Both the position numbers and the translations under genes were made by a program. Source: a bacterium (GTDB taxonomy: Bacteria; Eisenbacteria; RBG-16-71-46; CAIMUX01). From it: a stretch of DNA of 64,000 nucleotides. The notes under the pieces were generated by a model. That model did no database searches and was not told the origin of the DNA. It was given only the letters and a program-made list of their open reading frames with translations. Location of the stretch: NCBI GenBank assembly GCA_030431975.1, contig JAUIHP010000011.1:1-64000 (forward strand). Reading direction: 5' to 3'. Shown here piece after piece: positions 8,399-17,563 of the stretch. Within the stretch, counting starts at the first letter, position 1, and each line of letters starts with the position of its first letter.

Positions 8399-10698
8399 CG
8401 AGACTCAGCTCCTTTCAAGTTCACTTGGCGGTCGCCGTCCAGACTAGGGTAGGCGGTCTCCTGAAGGCGAGACGAGAAACGATCGGATTCTTCTAGATTT
8501 CCGACCTCACGGTAGTACGAAACGATGGCTGAGATCAGCTCCCGATCATATGGGTTGTGTTCGAGACCCTGCCGAAGGAGGTCGATCGCATCTAGCGTTC
8601 GATCGACCGAGTGAAGGGCAAGCGCGTAAGCAAGCACAACGTGTGGTGTCTGTGGAGACCCAAAGGCCGCCGTCTCAAGATGAGCCATTGCCCTGGCTTG
8701 CTGCCCTGATCGCACGAGTGCGAGGCCGTAAGCGTAGTGAAGCACCGGGTCTGTAGGCGACCTCGAAAGGGCGCTCTGCAAGACTTCCACGCTGGCGTTC
8801 TCTCGACCCGAACGCCGATAGAAATCTGCAAGGTTGATTGATGCGGGGGCGAAGAGATCGTCGATGTCCAACGCGCGTAAGAAAGCACGCTCGGCGGCAT
8901 TGAAATCGCCCAATGCTAACTCCAAAGCGGCTAGTCGCAGTTGTCCCGCAGAGAGATCGGCCGAAGATCGCAGGGTCGCCCGATACTCCTCAAAGGCTCG
9001 ATTGACGAAGAAAGTGTACTCGCCCGTCGCGAACTCTGCGCCAGCGTCGACAAGGGACTGAGCCGCAGCGAGCCGAACGGACCTAGAAGGGTCGGAAAGG
9101 CCACGAGTAAGTGTCGCATTCGACATACCGAGCGGCAATCCAGCCAGGACTTCCATGGTCGCCCGACGGAGAAGCAGCTCCTCATCCTCGGCGAAGGGGA
9201 GCAGCAGATCGATGACAACTTCTGGAGGGTAGAAGCGCAACATCGTGAGCGCGGAGGCACGCAAGAGCGTTGCCGACTCTGGGTTCCGGACGATCGTCGT
9301 GAGAGGACCGAGTGCAGATGGGTCGCCAACACGAGCACGAGCGAACACGTCGGCGAAGTGTTCCTGGGTCGCACGGTCCGGGTACCACTCCTGAAAGGCC
9401 GCGACGATCTCCTGAGGCGGCTCGGATTCGTGACAAGACGAGCAGACATCGGGGACGCCAAGTCGATAAGCCATGTCTGGACGCGGGACAGAGAACGAGT
9501 GATCGCGCCGACCATCAATGACCATATAGGTCCGAGACGGCATGTGGCAGTCCACACATCTGACGTCGCTCTCATTGGCATGATGACTGTGATCCGGCGT
9601 GGCAAAGACGGCAGGAGAATGGCAACCTATGCAGAGTGCGTCTCCCTGTGCCAAGAGTTTTGCAGTGTGGGGATCGTGGCAATCAGTACATTGCACCCCA
9701 ACCTGAAACATCCTGCTTTGCCGAAACGAGCCCGCAACAAACACTTCCTCACGCATGTGCCCGTCGATGAAGAAGAGGGGCTCTTGGATCCAACTAAGAC
9801 GATAGCTCTCATCGAAGGTACCTCCATGAACCAGCGAGTCGACTAACACCGTCCGATGGGAGTGACAAGGCGCGCAAGTGTTGAGCTGATCCGATGGCGT
9901 CGCACCGGATGCCAGGCGTGCTACGGAATCTCCTGGCGCACGGGTCCACTTCCGGTCCAACGCGACCCCGTAGGGGTCATCCATGTCCCCGCGTGCGCTG
10001 GCCGGGAGCATCGCCCAACCCACATGCATCGATCCTGGTCCATGGCATGCCTCACACGAGACGTCAATCTCCGACCAGGTCGTACTGTACGACAACGAGT
10101 CATCGTCAAACCGCTTGTGCAGATTCGTAGAGTGACATGCCGCGCACTGAGAATTCCAGTTCTGCGTGGGCCGGGTCCAGTGCAGAGGATCACCCGGCTC
10201 GATTCGTTCGTCTGGATACAGGCTAAACCAGCGCTGCCCGCCTTCATCGCCCGGTCGGCTGTCCCAAGCGATCGAAAGCACCTGCATACGCCCACCAACG
10301 AACTCCACTAGGTACTGCTGAAGGGGCTCCGTCCCGAACGTATAAACAACCTCGTAGTCATGAAGCTTACCGTCGGGACCCTCCGTATTCACCAGGTAGG
10401 CGTCGCCCCGGCGAGAGAAGGTCGTGGTCACACCGTGGGATGTGAACACAGACTCATTGAAGTTGCCGAGCACAGCCTCAGGCGTGGCTCGACCCATCGC
10501 GAGGTCATGATGGGACCCCGAGAAGCCCGCATACGCCTCCGGGTGGCACTTCGCACAAGCGCCGGGTCCCACGTAATACGGGATCTTCTCCCCTGTCCCT
10601 CCAGAGGATCTGCAACCAACTATGGAGAACAAACAAACGACCAGCAGGTGACCGATTACTCGTGGAAGTCTCGTGCTCGCTGCAATACTGCGTGCCAT
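8395..10698 (-). CDS. Octaheme cytochrome c lipoprotein with HEAT and TPR repeats
   Basis: Electron-transfer protein of 767 residues. The N-terminus is a lipoprotein signal (SIVGC, Cys29). Residues about 45-430 contain eight CxxCH heme sites (CAKCH at 48, then CAACH, CEACH, CAPCH, CTDCH, CIGCH, CVDCH, CSSCH) in a cytochrome c554-like arrangement (GPGACAKCH...SGSHHDLAM). Residues about 440-560 look like HEAT repeats and about 580-760 like TPR units. This cytochrome-plus-TPR architecture recurs in environmental bacteria, substrate unknown. Its first 43 bases overlap the end of the barrel gene and it ends in an ATGA overlap with the DUF3313 gene. No catalytic lysine-heme motif (CxxCK) is present, so a reductase role is not implied. 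Confidence 0.92.
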   Translation of the reverse strand: MARSIAASTRLPRVIGHLLVVCLFSIVGCRSSGGTGEKIPYYVGPGACAKCHPEAYAGFSGSHHDLAMGRATPEAVLGNFNESVFTSHGVTTTFSRRGDAYLVNTEGPDGKLHDYEVVYTFGTEPLQQYLVEFVGGRMQVLSIAWDSRPGDEGGQRWFSLYPDERIEPGDPLHWTRPTQNWNSQCAACHSTNLHKRFDDDSLSYSTTWSEIDVSCEACHGPGSMHVGWAMLPASARGDMDDPYGVALDRKWTRAPGDSVARLASGATPSDQLNTCAPCHSHRTVLVDSLVHGGTFDESYRLSWIQEPLFFIDGHMREEVFVAGSFRQSRMFQVGVQCTDCHDPHTAKLLAQGDALCIGCHSPAVFATPDHSHHANESDVRCVDCHMPSRTYMVIDGRRDHSFSVPRPDMAYRLGVPDVCSSCHESEPPQEIVAAFQEWYPDRATQEHFADVFARARVGDPSALGPLTTIVRNPESATLLRASALTMLRFYPPEVVIDLLLPFAEDEELLLRRATMEVLAGLPLGMSNATLTRGLSDPSRSVRLAAAQSLVDAGAEFATGEYTFFVNRAFEEYRATLRSSADLSAGQLRLAALELALGDFNAAERAFLRALDIDDLFAPASINLADFYRRSGRENASVEVLQSALSRSPTDPVLHYAYGLALVRSGQQARAMAHLETAAFGSPQTPHVVLAYALALHSVDRTLDAIDLLRQGLEHNPYDRELISAIVSYYREVGNLEESDRFSSRLQETAYPSLDGDRQVNLKGAESR

Positions 10699-11687
10699 GA
10701 CCAGCTCAGGGTTGCCTTGAACATCGCTCCCTCAAGCACAACCGGATCGGCTTCGGCGCCGAAGGTCTGCATGTGCGTCAGGAACAACAGAAGGTTGTCG
10801 TTAATCTGGAAGTTGGTCGTTACACCAAGCATGTGTGTGTCCATCGCATCGGTCTCGGCGACTTTCGTGCCCGTCCCAGAGTCGGTGTATGCTGCACCGC
10901 CGCTTCGAAGGTACGTGTAGTCCAGCGACAAGAACGCACGCTTTGTCAGGTCGCGAGAAAGGTGCGCCTCCACGGCGATAGTCGGATCTTGCTGGACGCG
11001 CTGACCGAGATAGTCACCGTTCTCGGTAAACAGAGTCAGCGAGGGCATCAGATCAAGTGCCACCCGTCGTCCTGGCACCCAGTCGCCAAGTGCCCGAGTA
11101 ATGGGAACCGCGAACTTGGACTTGAAGACGTTGCTTCCGAGGCTGGCTGGAGCATCCTCGTCGTACTGACCCAATGGGAATGAAGTCTTTAGCTGCAGAC
11201 CCACCGTCGTTGAAAGGTCATAACGTGCATACTCCTTGGCCTTGAGTCCCGGTGCACCGTAAAGGTTGACCGTCGCACTGAAGCTAGGGTCTCCGACTCC
11301 ATGAACGAACTCCGATGGGCCAGCGACTCGCACGGTGGAGTTGCCGACCGGCGCGGGAACCTCGACAATGGAACCTGCAGCGAAGTGCCCTGCAGGAAGC
11401 ATCAGCGTCCAGAAGGCAGTGCGACCAAGCACAGGCTGCACGCGCGTGTACGAGAGGAAATAGAGTTTGGTCGAGATGCTGGCCTCCGCCTGCGCAAACT
11501 CCCAGTTGCTGAGAGTCGCGTTGGCGTCTCCAACAATTCCCGTCACGCCGAGAATGTTCGTATTCTTAGGCAAAGGCCAATAGATGCGGGCACCGTCGAA
11601 CTGCGCAATCGCCTGGACCGGAGTCAGCACCGCTGTCAGAACGAGGAGGAGGCAGAACCGAAAGAGAAGCACGCGGCTAGTCCTCAT
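10656..11687 (-). CDS. Outer-membrane beta-barrel protein, MetA-pathway 'transporter' family
   Basis: Predicted outer-membrane barrel of 343 residues. A signal peptide (MRTSRVLLFRFCLLLVLTAV...AIAQ) is followed by alternating strands typical of the phenol-degradation MetA-pathway family: an early GA.I.WPLP stretch, VQPVLGRTAFWTLMLPAG, SFPLGQYD and LSLDYTYLRSGG. The family is thought to pass or bind small hydrophobic compounds, without a proven substrate. ATG at 11687 is chosen because it begins the signal peptide and has GGAGA 13 bases upstream; in-frame starts further upstream lie inside the sulfatase gene. It overlaps the sulfatase end by 11 bases and the cytochrome start by 43, so these are tightly packed operon partners. 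Confidence 0.8.
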   Translation of the reverse strand: MRTSRVLLFRFCLLLVLTAVLTPVQAIAQFDGARIYWPLPKNTNILGVTGIVGDANATLSNWEFAQAEASISTKLYFLSYTRVQPVLGRTAFWTLMLPAGHFAAGSIVEVPAPVGNSTVRVAGPSEFVHGVGDPSFSATVNLYGAPGLKAKEYARYDLSTTVGLQLKTSFPLGQYDEDAPASLGSNVFKSKFAVPITRALGDWVPGRRVALDLMPSLTLFTENGDYLGQRVQQDPTIAVEAHLSRDLTKRAFLSLDYTYLRSGGAAYTDSGTGTKVAETDAMDTHMLGVTTNFQINDNLLLFLTHMQTFGAEADPVVLEGAMFKATLSWSWHAVLQRARDFHE

Positions 11688-13473
11688 GGTCGCTATCTCC
11701 ATCTTGCTCTTCCCAGTTGATTTCTGGACCACGTGGCCAGCCCTCTGCATGAATTGGGGGACGTGGTGGAAGTTGCTCGTCGAGACCGTCATATTGAGTC
11801 CTATTCGGAACGACAACATTGTTCTCAATGACGTATGTGTTCCAATGATCGAGTAGCTCTTCAAACTTGTCCGTTCGCTCGTTCCGAAGGTCTACAGTCT
11901 CTGCCGGATCTTCCTCCACGTTGTAGAGCTGCCAATCTGCGATACCGAATGGCTCGGGCATCCATAGGAGCTTCCAAGGACCTTTGCGCACAGCTCGCGC
12001 CGACCAGAACTCCCAGGCTACCCAGTCATCCGGACCCCGTGGCGAGTTGGATACACCGGACAACATGTCGGCCCACGACACCCCCTGCATCGGCGCAACG
12101 TCTCGACCACGGAATCGGCGCGGCGCCTCGATCCCGGCCAAGTCGAGGATCGTCGGGGCGACGTCCTGCACGTGAAGGAGCGCGCTCGTGTTGATCGACC
12201 CCGCACTCGCACCGGACGGGTCAACGACAATGAGTGGAGACCGGATACCACCTTCATTCATCGCACCCTTGAATAGCCAGAAAGGCGTGGCAGATGTCTG
12301 TGCCCATCCAGGCCCATAGGCGACAAAGGCTCCTTTTCGACCCCACGACGCGAAGTCAGTGTCATAGGTCTTGGCAAGCCAGTTCGCGAAGGTCGACGCT
12401 CGCCTGCCCTTGACATTGGACACCTTGTCGTTGGACTCCGGTCCATTGTCCGAGAAGAAGATAACGACAGTGTTGTCCAGCTGATCGGTCTCTCGAAGGT
12501 AGTCGATGAGCCTGCCGATGTGATGATCCATGTTCTCAACGATCGCCGCATAGATCTCCATCTTGCGGGCAAGGGTCACCTGCGCCATTCCGGTGAGCTC
12601 ATCCCAATCAGGGATGTACCAAAGGCGGGGGGAGAGATCGACGCCGTTCGGCACGATGCCGAGCTGCTGCATTCGCTCTAGGCGCTCTTCCCTCAACGCA
12701 TCCCAGCCATCGTCATAGCGCCCCTTGTAGCGACGCAGCCAGTCACCGGGGACTTGAAGCGGGTCGTGGGGGGCCTGGTGCGCCATGTACGCAAACCATG
12801 GATTACCGTCTTTCCGGTTGGACTCGATATAGGAAATCAGTTTGTCCGTATAGGTTCTCGACGAGTAGAAGTCCGACGGTAGCTTGTCGATGTATTCACC
12901 GTCTTCGGTGAACTGCGTTTCCTCATTGGCGTCATCGTATGGTTTGAGCGAAAAGTGTGCCCCAGCAGCGTCGAGCAGTGTGAAGTCGCGGTCGAACCCA
13001 CGGGCAGCAGGAATGTGATCGGGGCTCTTGCCGAGGTGCCACTTACCCGCCATGTAGGTGTGATAGCCATTGTCCTGAAGAATGGCAGGCAGAGCGGCCA
13101 CCGCATGGTTCAAAGCGCCTTCATACCCCGGTTGATCCATTTGGTTAGGGGCCGTCCGCTCGTACATGTTACCCATCCCAGCGATGTGGCTGTCGGTGCC
13201 CGACATCAGCATGGCGCGTGTCGGGGAGCAGGTCGGTGCGGTGTAGAAACCGGTGTATCTCACGCCCGCTTCGGCAAGCGCATCGAGGTTCGGTGTCCGT
13301 ATCTCTCCCCCGAATGAACCGGCGTCCGAGAACCCCATGTCGTCGGCGACGATCAACAGAACGTTGGGGCGGTCCTGGCCAAACGTCGGCGATGCTGCAG
13401 TAAGCAGGACAACGCTCGATACGAAGAGCACAACTCCGCTGCGCAGCTGAGCCGGCACGATAGGGAACAACAT
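11677..13473 (-). CDS. Exported type I sulfatase (arylsulfatase family)
   Basis: Hydrolyses sulfate esters. The 598-residue protein has a signal peptide ending near SPTFGQ, then the metal-binding DD pair (44-45, IVADDMG) and the sulfatase signature CSPTR at 82-86. Its Cys82 must be oxidised to formylglycine to be active. Further motifs include GKWHLG and FFSDNGPESND. Its size and layout match the arylsulfatase A-like family. ATG at 13473 follows AAGGAGA by about 12 bases. No formylglycine-generating enzyme is encoded in this window, so maturation must come from elsewhere. It heads the cluster with the barrel, cytochrome and lipoprotein, so sulfated organic matter may be taken apart outside the inner membrane; the cytochrome link is unexplained. 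Confidence 0.93.
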   Translation of the reverse strand: MLFPIVPAQLRSGVVLFVSSVVLLTAASPTFGQDRPNVLLIVADDMGFSDAGSFGGEIRTPNLDALAEAGVRYTGFYTAPTCSPTRAMLMSGTDSHIAGMGNMYERTAPNQMDQPGYEGALNHAVAALPAILQDNGYHTYMAGKWHLGKSPDHIPAARGFDRDFTLLDAAGAHFSLKPYDDANEETQFTEDGEYIDKLPSDFYSSRTYTDKLISYIESNRKDGNPWFAYMAHQAPHDPLQVPGDWLRRYKGRYDDGWDALREERLERMQQLGIVPNGVDLSPRLWYIPDWDELTGMAQVTLARKMEIYAAIVENMDHHIGRLIDYLRETDQLDNTVVIFFSDNGPESNDKVSNVKGRRASTFANWLAKTYDTDFASWGRKGAFVAYGPGWAQTSATPFWLFKGAMNEGGIRSPLIVVDPSGASAGSINTSALLHVQDVAPTILDLAGIEAPRRFRGRDVAPMQGVSWADMLSGVSNSPRGPDDWVAWEFWSARAVRKGPWKLLWMPEPFGIADWQLYNVEEDPAETVDLRNERTDKFEELLDHWNTYVIENNVVVPNRTQYDGLDEQLPPRPPIHAEGWPRGPEINWEEQDGDSDHED

Positions 13474-13820
13474 GCTTTTTGAGTCTCCTTCCGACACGGA
13501 AGAGTGACCGCGGCGAATAGATCAATGGATCTTGGATTGGAGTCGACCATTTCCTAGGTCAATCGCGAATCAAACGTAACTCCTGGACCGGATCATTGAG
13601 CCCGCAAGAACTGCGTTCGGTACGGTACATGAAGGACCAATTCTGCGCCAGTCGGTCGACGCGTCCCGCGGAGGCGATCCTTTGGACAGGGCCCAGGTCC
13701 TTCCGTGACGTCTGAGCCAAGGGGAGGGGTAGCAAATCGGACCGAACGGTCCTATACTCCGCGGGCCGCAAGGTTCGATCTATACAATCACGAACCCGCT
13801 ACGGATAGGGGGAGCCCATT
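13474..13820. other. Divergent intergenic region, 347 bases
   Basis: Separates the minus-strand sulfatase cluster from the plus-strand helical lipoprotein, so it should hold two outward promoters. A 70-codon minus-strand frame (13559-13771) is Arg-rich, lacks a ribosome-binding site and is not supported as a gene. No operator-like palindrome was noticed. Confidence 0.4.
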
Positions 13821-14345
13821 ATGGAAAAGAGATGGATGTTTGGTCTGCTCGCGGCCGCGCTTGTCGTGATGAGCGGCTGCTCAGAAAGCAAGGACGCGGT
13901 CGAAAGCGCCAAGGACGGAATGAACAATGCTGCCCAGGAAGCCGGCAAGGCGGCGGATGGAATGAAGGACGCCGCCGGTGATGCGGCCAAGGCCGCCGAT
14001 GGGGCCGTTCGGAATGCGGCAGACACCGCCAAGGATGCGGCCGGGGACGTCACCGAGCAGGCCGGCAACATGCTGGGGGCGATCAAGGACCAGTTCTCGA
14101 AGCAGCTCAGCGCCTTTGACGAGAAGCTCGGCGGCATCAAGAAGGTCGCGCAGACGCTTCGGAACGAGGAACTCAACTCCGTCGTCAGCTCGATCGAAAC
14201 CAAGCTCGGCGAGGCCAAGAACACACTGGCCTCGATCGCGCCGAACAACCTTACGGAGGTCAAAGACACGCTCACGTCCGCGGTCTCCGAGATCAAGGGG
14301 CTGTTCACCAAGGCCGAGGAGAAGATCGCCAGTCTGAAAGGATGA
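13821..14345 (+). CDS. Alanine-rich helical lipoprotein (LEA/apolipoprotein-like)
   Basis: Lipoprotein of 174 residues. Its signal peptide ends MSGC (Cys20). Residues about 25-75 are Ala/Lys/Asp-rich with an 11-residue-like periodicity (AKDGMNNAAQEAGKAADG...), giving an amphipathic helix like LEA or YtxH-type proteins. Residues 80-170 form a second helical region with heptad spacing (FSKQLSAFDEKLGGIKKV), likely a coiled coil. GGGGGAG lies 6 bases before the ATG. It is followed by a strong terminator, so it is a single-gene unit. A cell-envelope stress or spacer role is inferred from composition only. Confidence 0.85.
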   Translation: MEKRWMFGLLAAALVVMSGCSESKDAVESAKDGMNNAAQEAGKAADGMKDAAGDAAKAADGAVRNAADTAKDAAGDVTEQAGNMLGAIKDQFSKQLSAFDEKLGGIKKVAQTLRNEELNSVVSSIETKLGEAKNTLASIAPNNLTEVKDTLTSAVSEIKGLFTKAEEKIASLKG

Positions 14346-14376
14346 GGCTCGACTCATCTGCAGACAGTTGATTACA

Positions 14377-14406
14377 GGGGTCGTCCATCCGGACGGCCCC
14401 TTTTTT
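14377..14406 (+). terminator. Strong Rho-independent terminator
   Basis: A 10-bp stem (14377-14386 GGGGTCGTCC with 14391-14400 GGACGGCCCC, one G-T pair), a 4-base loop ATCC, then six T (14401-14406). It lies 32 bases after the stop of the helical lipoprotein gene. Confidence 0.92.
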
Positions 14407-14409
14407 CGT

Positions 14410-14528
14410 CGGCCCGTCTCTATTCGACCCTTTCTGTTCGACCCTTCTCTGCTCGACCCTTCTCTGCTCGGCCCGTCTCTGTTCGACCCTTCTCTGTTCG
14501 GCCCGTCTCTGTTCGGCCCTTCTCTGTT
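14410..14528. repeat. 15-bp minisatellite, eight copies
   Basis: Eight head-to-tail units of consensus CGRCCCKTCTCTGYT. The second copy is 14 bases; a decayed ninth copy follows at 14529-14543. The array lies between the terminator at 14377-14406 and the ABC exporter start at 14590. It is not coding on either strand in any supported gene. Confidence 0.93.
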
Positions 14529-14589
14529 CGGCCGACTTCGTTTGGCCGGATGACACCTCGAGCGTAGACACGTTAATGTTGTGCCTTCC

Positions 14590-16392
14590 ATGACGAATGC
14601 TTCCCAGAAACAGCGATCCGGTCTTCGCCGGCTGCTCGACTACGCGCGACCGCACCGCAGCGAGATCACCACCGCGACCTCGTTCTCCATCCTCAACAAG
14701 ATCTTTGACCTGGCTCCGCCCCTTCTCATCGGTGCCGCGGTCGACACGGTCGTGCAAGGGAAGGACTCACTCGTCGCGGGCTTCGGCTTTCCGGCCGTGG
14801 AACAACAACTGACCGTGCTTGCCGTCCTCACTCTCATCATCTGGGGCGCCGAGTCTTTGTTCGAGTATCTCTACGCCGTCCGGTGGAGGAGTCTCGCCCA
14901 AACCATCGAGCATGAACTCAGACAGGACGGATACCGTCACCTCCAGCGTCTGGACCTGGCCTTCTTCGAGGACAGATCGACCGGGGGGCTCATGAGTATC
15001 CTCAACGACGACGTCAATCAGCTCGAACGCTTTCTCGACGGAGGCGCGAACGACCTCCTCCAAGTGGGGACGACCGTTATCGTCATCGGTGGAATCTTCT
15101 TCGCACTCGCTCCCGAGGTCGCGGTCTACTCGTTCCTCCCCATGCCGTTCGTACTTTGGGGTTCCTTCGTCTTTCAGAAGCGACTGGCGCCCCGGTACGC
15201 AGAAGTTCGGGAACGGGTCGGGGATCTGAACGGCCTCCTCTCCAACAATCTGAGCGGAATCGCCACGATCAAGAGCTACACCGCAGAGAGCTACGAAGCC
15301 GAGCGCGTCGGAGCGGAAAGTCAGAACTACCGGGAGAGCAACGAAAAGGCGATTCGGCTGAGTTCCGCGTTCTCTCCCCTCATTCGCATGGTCATCGTCA
15401 TGGGTTTCGTCCTGACCTTGCTGATCGGTGGACGGGCCGTGCTTGCCGGCAGTCTGGCCGTGGGCGCATACAGTGTCATGATCTTCATGACCCAGCGACT
15501 CCTTTGGCCACTGACTCGCCTCGGGCAGACGGTCGATCTCTATCAGCGAGCGATGGCGTCGACCCATCGAATCCTCGATCTTCTCGAGACTCCGATCCAC
15601 GTTTGGAGCGGCACTCGGTTCCTGCGCAAGCCTGTTCGAGGTGAAGTTCGTTTCGAGAACGTCTCTTTCGCCTACAGCAATGGGGTTCGCGTACTTCATG
15701 ACGTCGACCTGGAAGTACAGGCAGGTCATACCGTCGCTTTGGTTGGAGCGACCGGGTCCGGAAAGAGCACGATCGTCAAACTTCTGCTTCGTTTCTATGA
15801 AGCGTCTGCCGGTTCGATCCAGGTCGACGGAACCGATCTGCGGGAACTCAAACTCGATGACCTTCGTCACGCCATCGGTCTGGTCAGTCAGGACGTATTT
15901 CTCTTCCACGGTACGGTTCGGGAGAACATTGCCTACGGAACCTTCGACGCTTCAGAGTCGGAGATCATCGCCGCAGCAAAGTCTGCGGAGGCTCACGAGT
16001 TCATCATGGCCCTGCCACAGGGATACGACACCGTCGTGGGCGAACGTGGGCAGAAGCTGTCGGGGGGACAGCGCCAGCGGATCTCCATCGCTCGTGCCGT
16101 GCTCAAAGATCCGCCGATTCTGGTACTGGATGAGGCCACATCGTCGGTCGACAACGAAACCGAAGCGGCGATTCAACGTTCGATGGAACGAATCTCCAAG
16201 GATCGGACGACGATCGTCATCGCACATCGTCTCTCCACCATTCGACACGCACACCGGACGTATGTCCTCGAGAACGGACGAGTCGCGGAGGTGGGGACTC
16301 ACGACGAACTCGTCCGCCTCGATGGAATCTACGCCGCTCTCTGGGGAGTGCAGACGGGGATCGCTCGGCTGCAGCCGCTGCATGACCAATGA
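14590..16392 (+). CDS. ABC exporter, half-transporter (MsbA/BmrA type)
   Basis: ATP-driven export protein of 600 residues with an N-terminal six-helix transmembrane domain (about 20-330) and a C-terminal nucleotide-binding domain. Walker [10 protein letters not shown] is at 386-394, LSGGQ near 490, Walker [11 protein letters not shown] near 510 and the H-loop IVIAHRLST near 540. It would act as a dimer; lipid, drug or peptide substrates are all possible. The start is uncertain: a GTG at 14581 and the ATG at 14590 are in frame and neither has a clear ribosome-binding site. The minisatellite directly upstream occupies the promoter region. It converges on the outer-membrane gene that ends at 16405. 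Confidence 0.93.
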   Translation: MTNASQKQRSGLRRLLDYARPHRSEITTATSFSILNKIFDLAPPLLIGAAVDTVVQGKDSLVAGFGFPAVEQQLTVLAVLTLIIWGAESLFEYLYAVRWRSLAQTIEHELRQDGYRHLQRLDLAFFEDRSTGGLMSILNDDVNQLERFLDGGANDLLQVGTTVIVIGGIFFALAPEVAVYSFLPMPFVLWGSFVFQKRLAPRYAEVRERVGDLNGLLSNNLSGIATIKSYTAESYEAERVGAESQNYRESNEKAIRLSSAFSPLIRMVIVMGFVLTLLIGGRAVLAGSLAVGAYSVMIFMTQRLLWPLTRLGQTVDLYQRAMASTHRILDLLETPIHVWSGTRFLRKPVRGEVRFENVSFAYSNGVRVLHDVDLEVQAGHTVALVGATGSGKSTIVKLLLRFYEASAGSIQVDGTDLRELKLDDLRHAIGLVSQDVFLFHGTVRENIAYGTFDASESEIIAAAKSAEAHEFIMALPQGYDTVVGERGQKLSGGQRQRISIARAVLKDPPILVLDEATSSVDNETEAAIQRSMERISKDRTTIVIAHRLSTIRHAHRTYVLENGRVAEVGTHDELVRLDGIYAALWGVQTGIARLQPLHDQ

Positions 16393-16404
16393 GTGGCTTC
16401 CCGG

Positions 16405-17049
16405 CTAGAACTCCAGGCTGAGTCCAGTGATGATCTGACTTCGGTCGTAGTCGAGTTCACCGATCTCATCGCGGACATCGTCCCCAAGTTCCTTACTCGG
16501 ATCGACGAATGTATAGCGTCCTTCGCCGTAGAAGGCGACTCGGTCGGCGATCTGGACGCGTCCACCCAAGCCCAGATGCCACCCGAAGGTCGAGACGGTT
16601 TCGTCATCGACGCCCAGGGCCTCGAAGCGATCAGGGTAGTCATAGATCACGTTGTGCCAACCACCCCCTGCGACCAGGAACGGTGAGAAGCCACCGACGA
16701 CAGGCAGGTACGCGCGAGCGCTGACCGTGATCGGAATGGTACGGACCTGCAGCGCAGGATCCGCCACCTCCCCAAGCGCATACTCGTCCGTGCTGTGATA
16801 GTCGACCGCGACCTGAATACCAAGTGCGGGTGCCAGACGCGCTTCGAGATGTCCGCCTACCAGAAAGTCTCCGTCCTCTGCCTTGGCCGCTTTGGAATAA
16901 CCGAGATGGACTCCATACTCACCCTGCGTTTCGGAAGATGCCGGAGTCGCAGACATCCCTGCGATACAGATCGCGGCAGCAGCACCGGATGCGCACGTCC
17001 AAGTCCGATCCTTCATGCTTTGCTTCCAAACCTTGGTCAGATGTTTCAT
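16405..17049 (-). CDS. Outer-membrane beta-barrel protein (OmpA/OmpW-like small barrel)
   Basis: Predicted 214-residue protein: signal peptide (MKHLTKVWKQ...ATPASSE), then eight or so amphipathic strands (GVHLGYSK, LVGGHLEARLAP, IQVAVDYHS, ITVSARAYLP, FSPFLVAGGGW, GWHLGLGGRVQI, VAFYGEGRYTFVD) ending in Phe (GLSLEF), the usual C-terminal signal for barrel insertion. AGGAGG lies 6 bases before the ATG at 17049. Function unknown beyond a small pore or structural barrel. It is the only minus-strand gene here, convergent with the ABC exporter. Confidence 0.85.
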   Translation of the reverse strand: MKHLTKVWKQSMKDRTWTCASGAAAAICIAGMSATPASSETQGEYGVHLGYSKAAKAEDGDFLVGGHLEARLAPALGIQVAVDYHSTDEYALGEVADPALQVRTIPITVSARAYLPVVGGFSPFLVAGGGWHNVIYDYPDRFEALGVDDETVSTFGWHLGLGGRVQIADRVAFYGEGRYTFVDPSKELGDDVRDEIGELDYDRSQIITGLSLEF

Positions 17050-17563
17050 TTTCGGCCTCCTGGTGCTCGGTCGGTTGAAGTGATGCGTGGCTCCTGAACA
17101 GGTCCGAGTCAGGATCGTCCCAACCCGCTCCCAGAGCGCGTTCCGGCGTCGTAGAAACAACTAGCGAGCCAAAGCGCGACACATCGCGCAGGAAGCCATC
17201 TCGCATTCACCCCAAGTCGTTCGCATCTCGCGTGTTCGATCGCACTCGTCTTTCGCGCCGGAGATCGTCGATTGCAAGCCTCGCTCGATTCGAAGGCGAT
17301 TGGGCAAGCCGCCCCGTTGTCATCTCTACAACCGGGATTGAAAGATCGGTCGGTGGACCAACGGATCCAGCCCGTCCGGAGTCGACGCCACCTGTCCCAA
17401 CGCACTTCGCGACCCCGAGATCATCTTCGTAACTGCCCTTCTATCCGCACGCTGCGCGAGAACGACCGCACGAAGCGACCATCTGGAGACAGGATGGCAA
17501 GGTAGTTGCACCCTTCACCCGCAGAACAATGACCTATGGAGGAAACCCAAGGAGGAAAGAAAC
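17050..17563. other. Divergent intergenic region, 514 bases
   Basis: Lies between the barrel gene (minus) and the amphi-Trp gene (plus). Open frames inside it are short, Arg/Cys/Trp-rich and without ribosome-binding sites, so none is called. It presumably holds both promoters; nothing specific was recognised. Confidence 0.4.

Noticed and set aside
13559-13771. A 70-codon minus-strand gene upstream of the sulfatase
   Set aside because: No ribosome-binding site, Arg-rich composition and no recognisable pattern.
14410-14528. 15-bp array as CRISPR or as coding for an EQRRA repeat peptide
   Set aside because: Units abut without spacers, and the minus-strand frame lacks a start signal and runs across the terminator.
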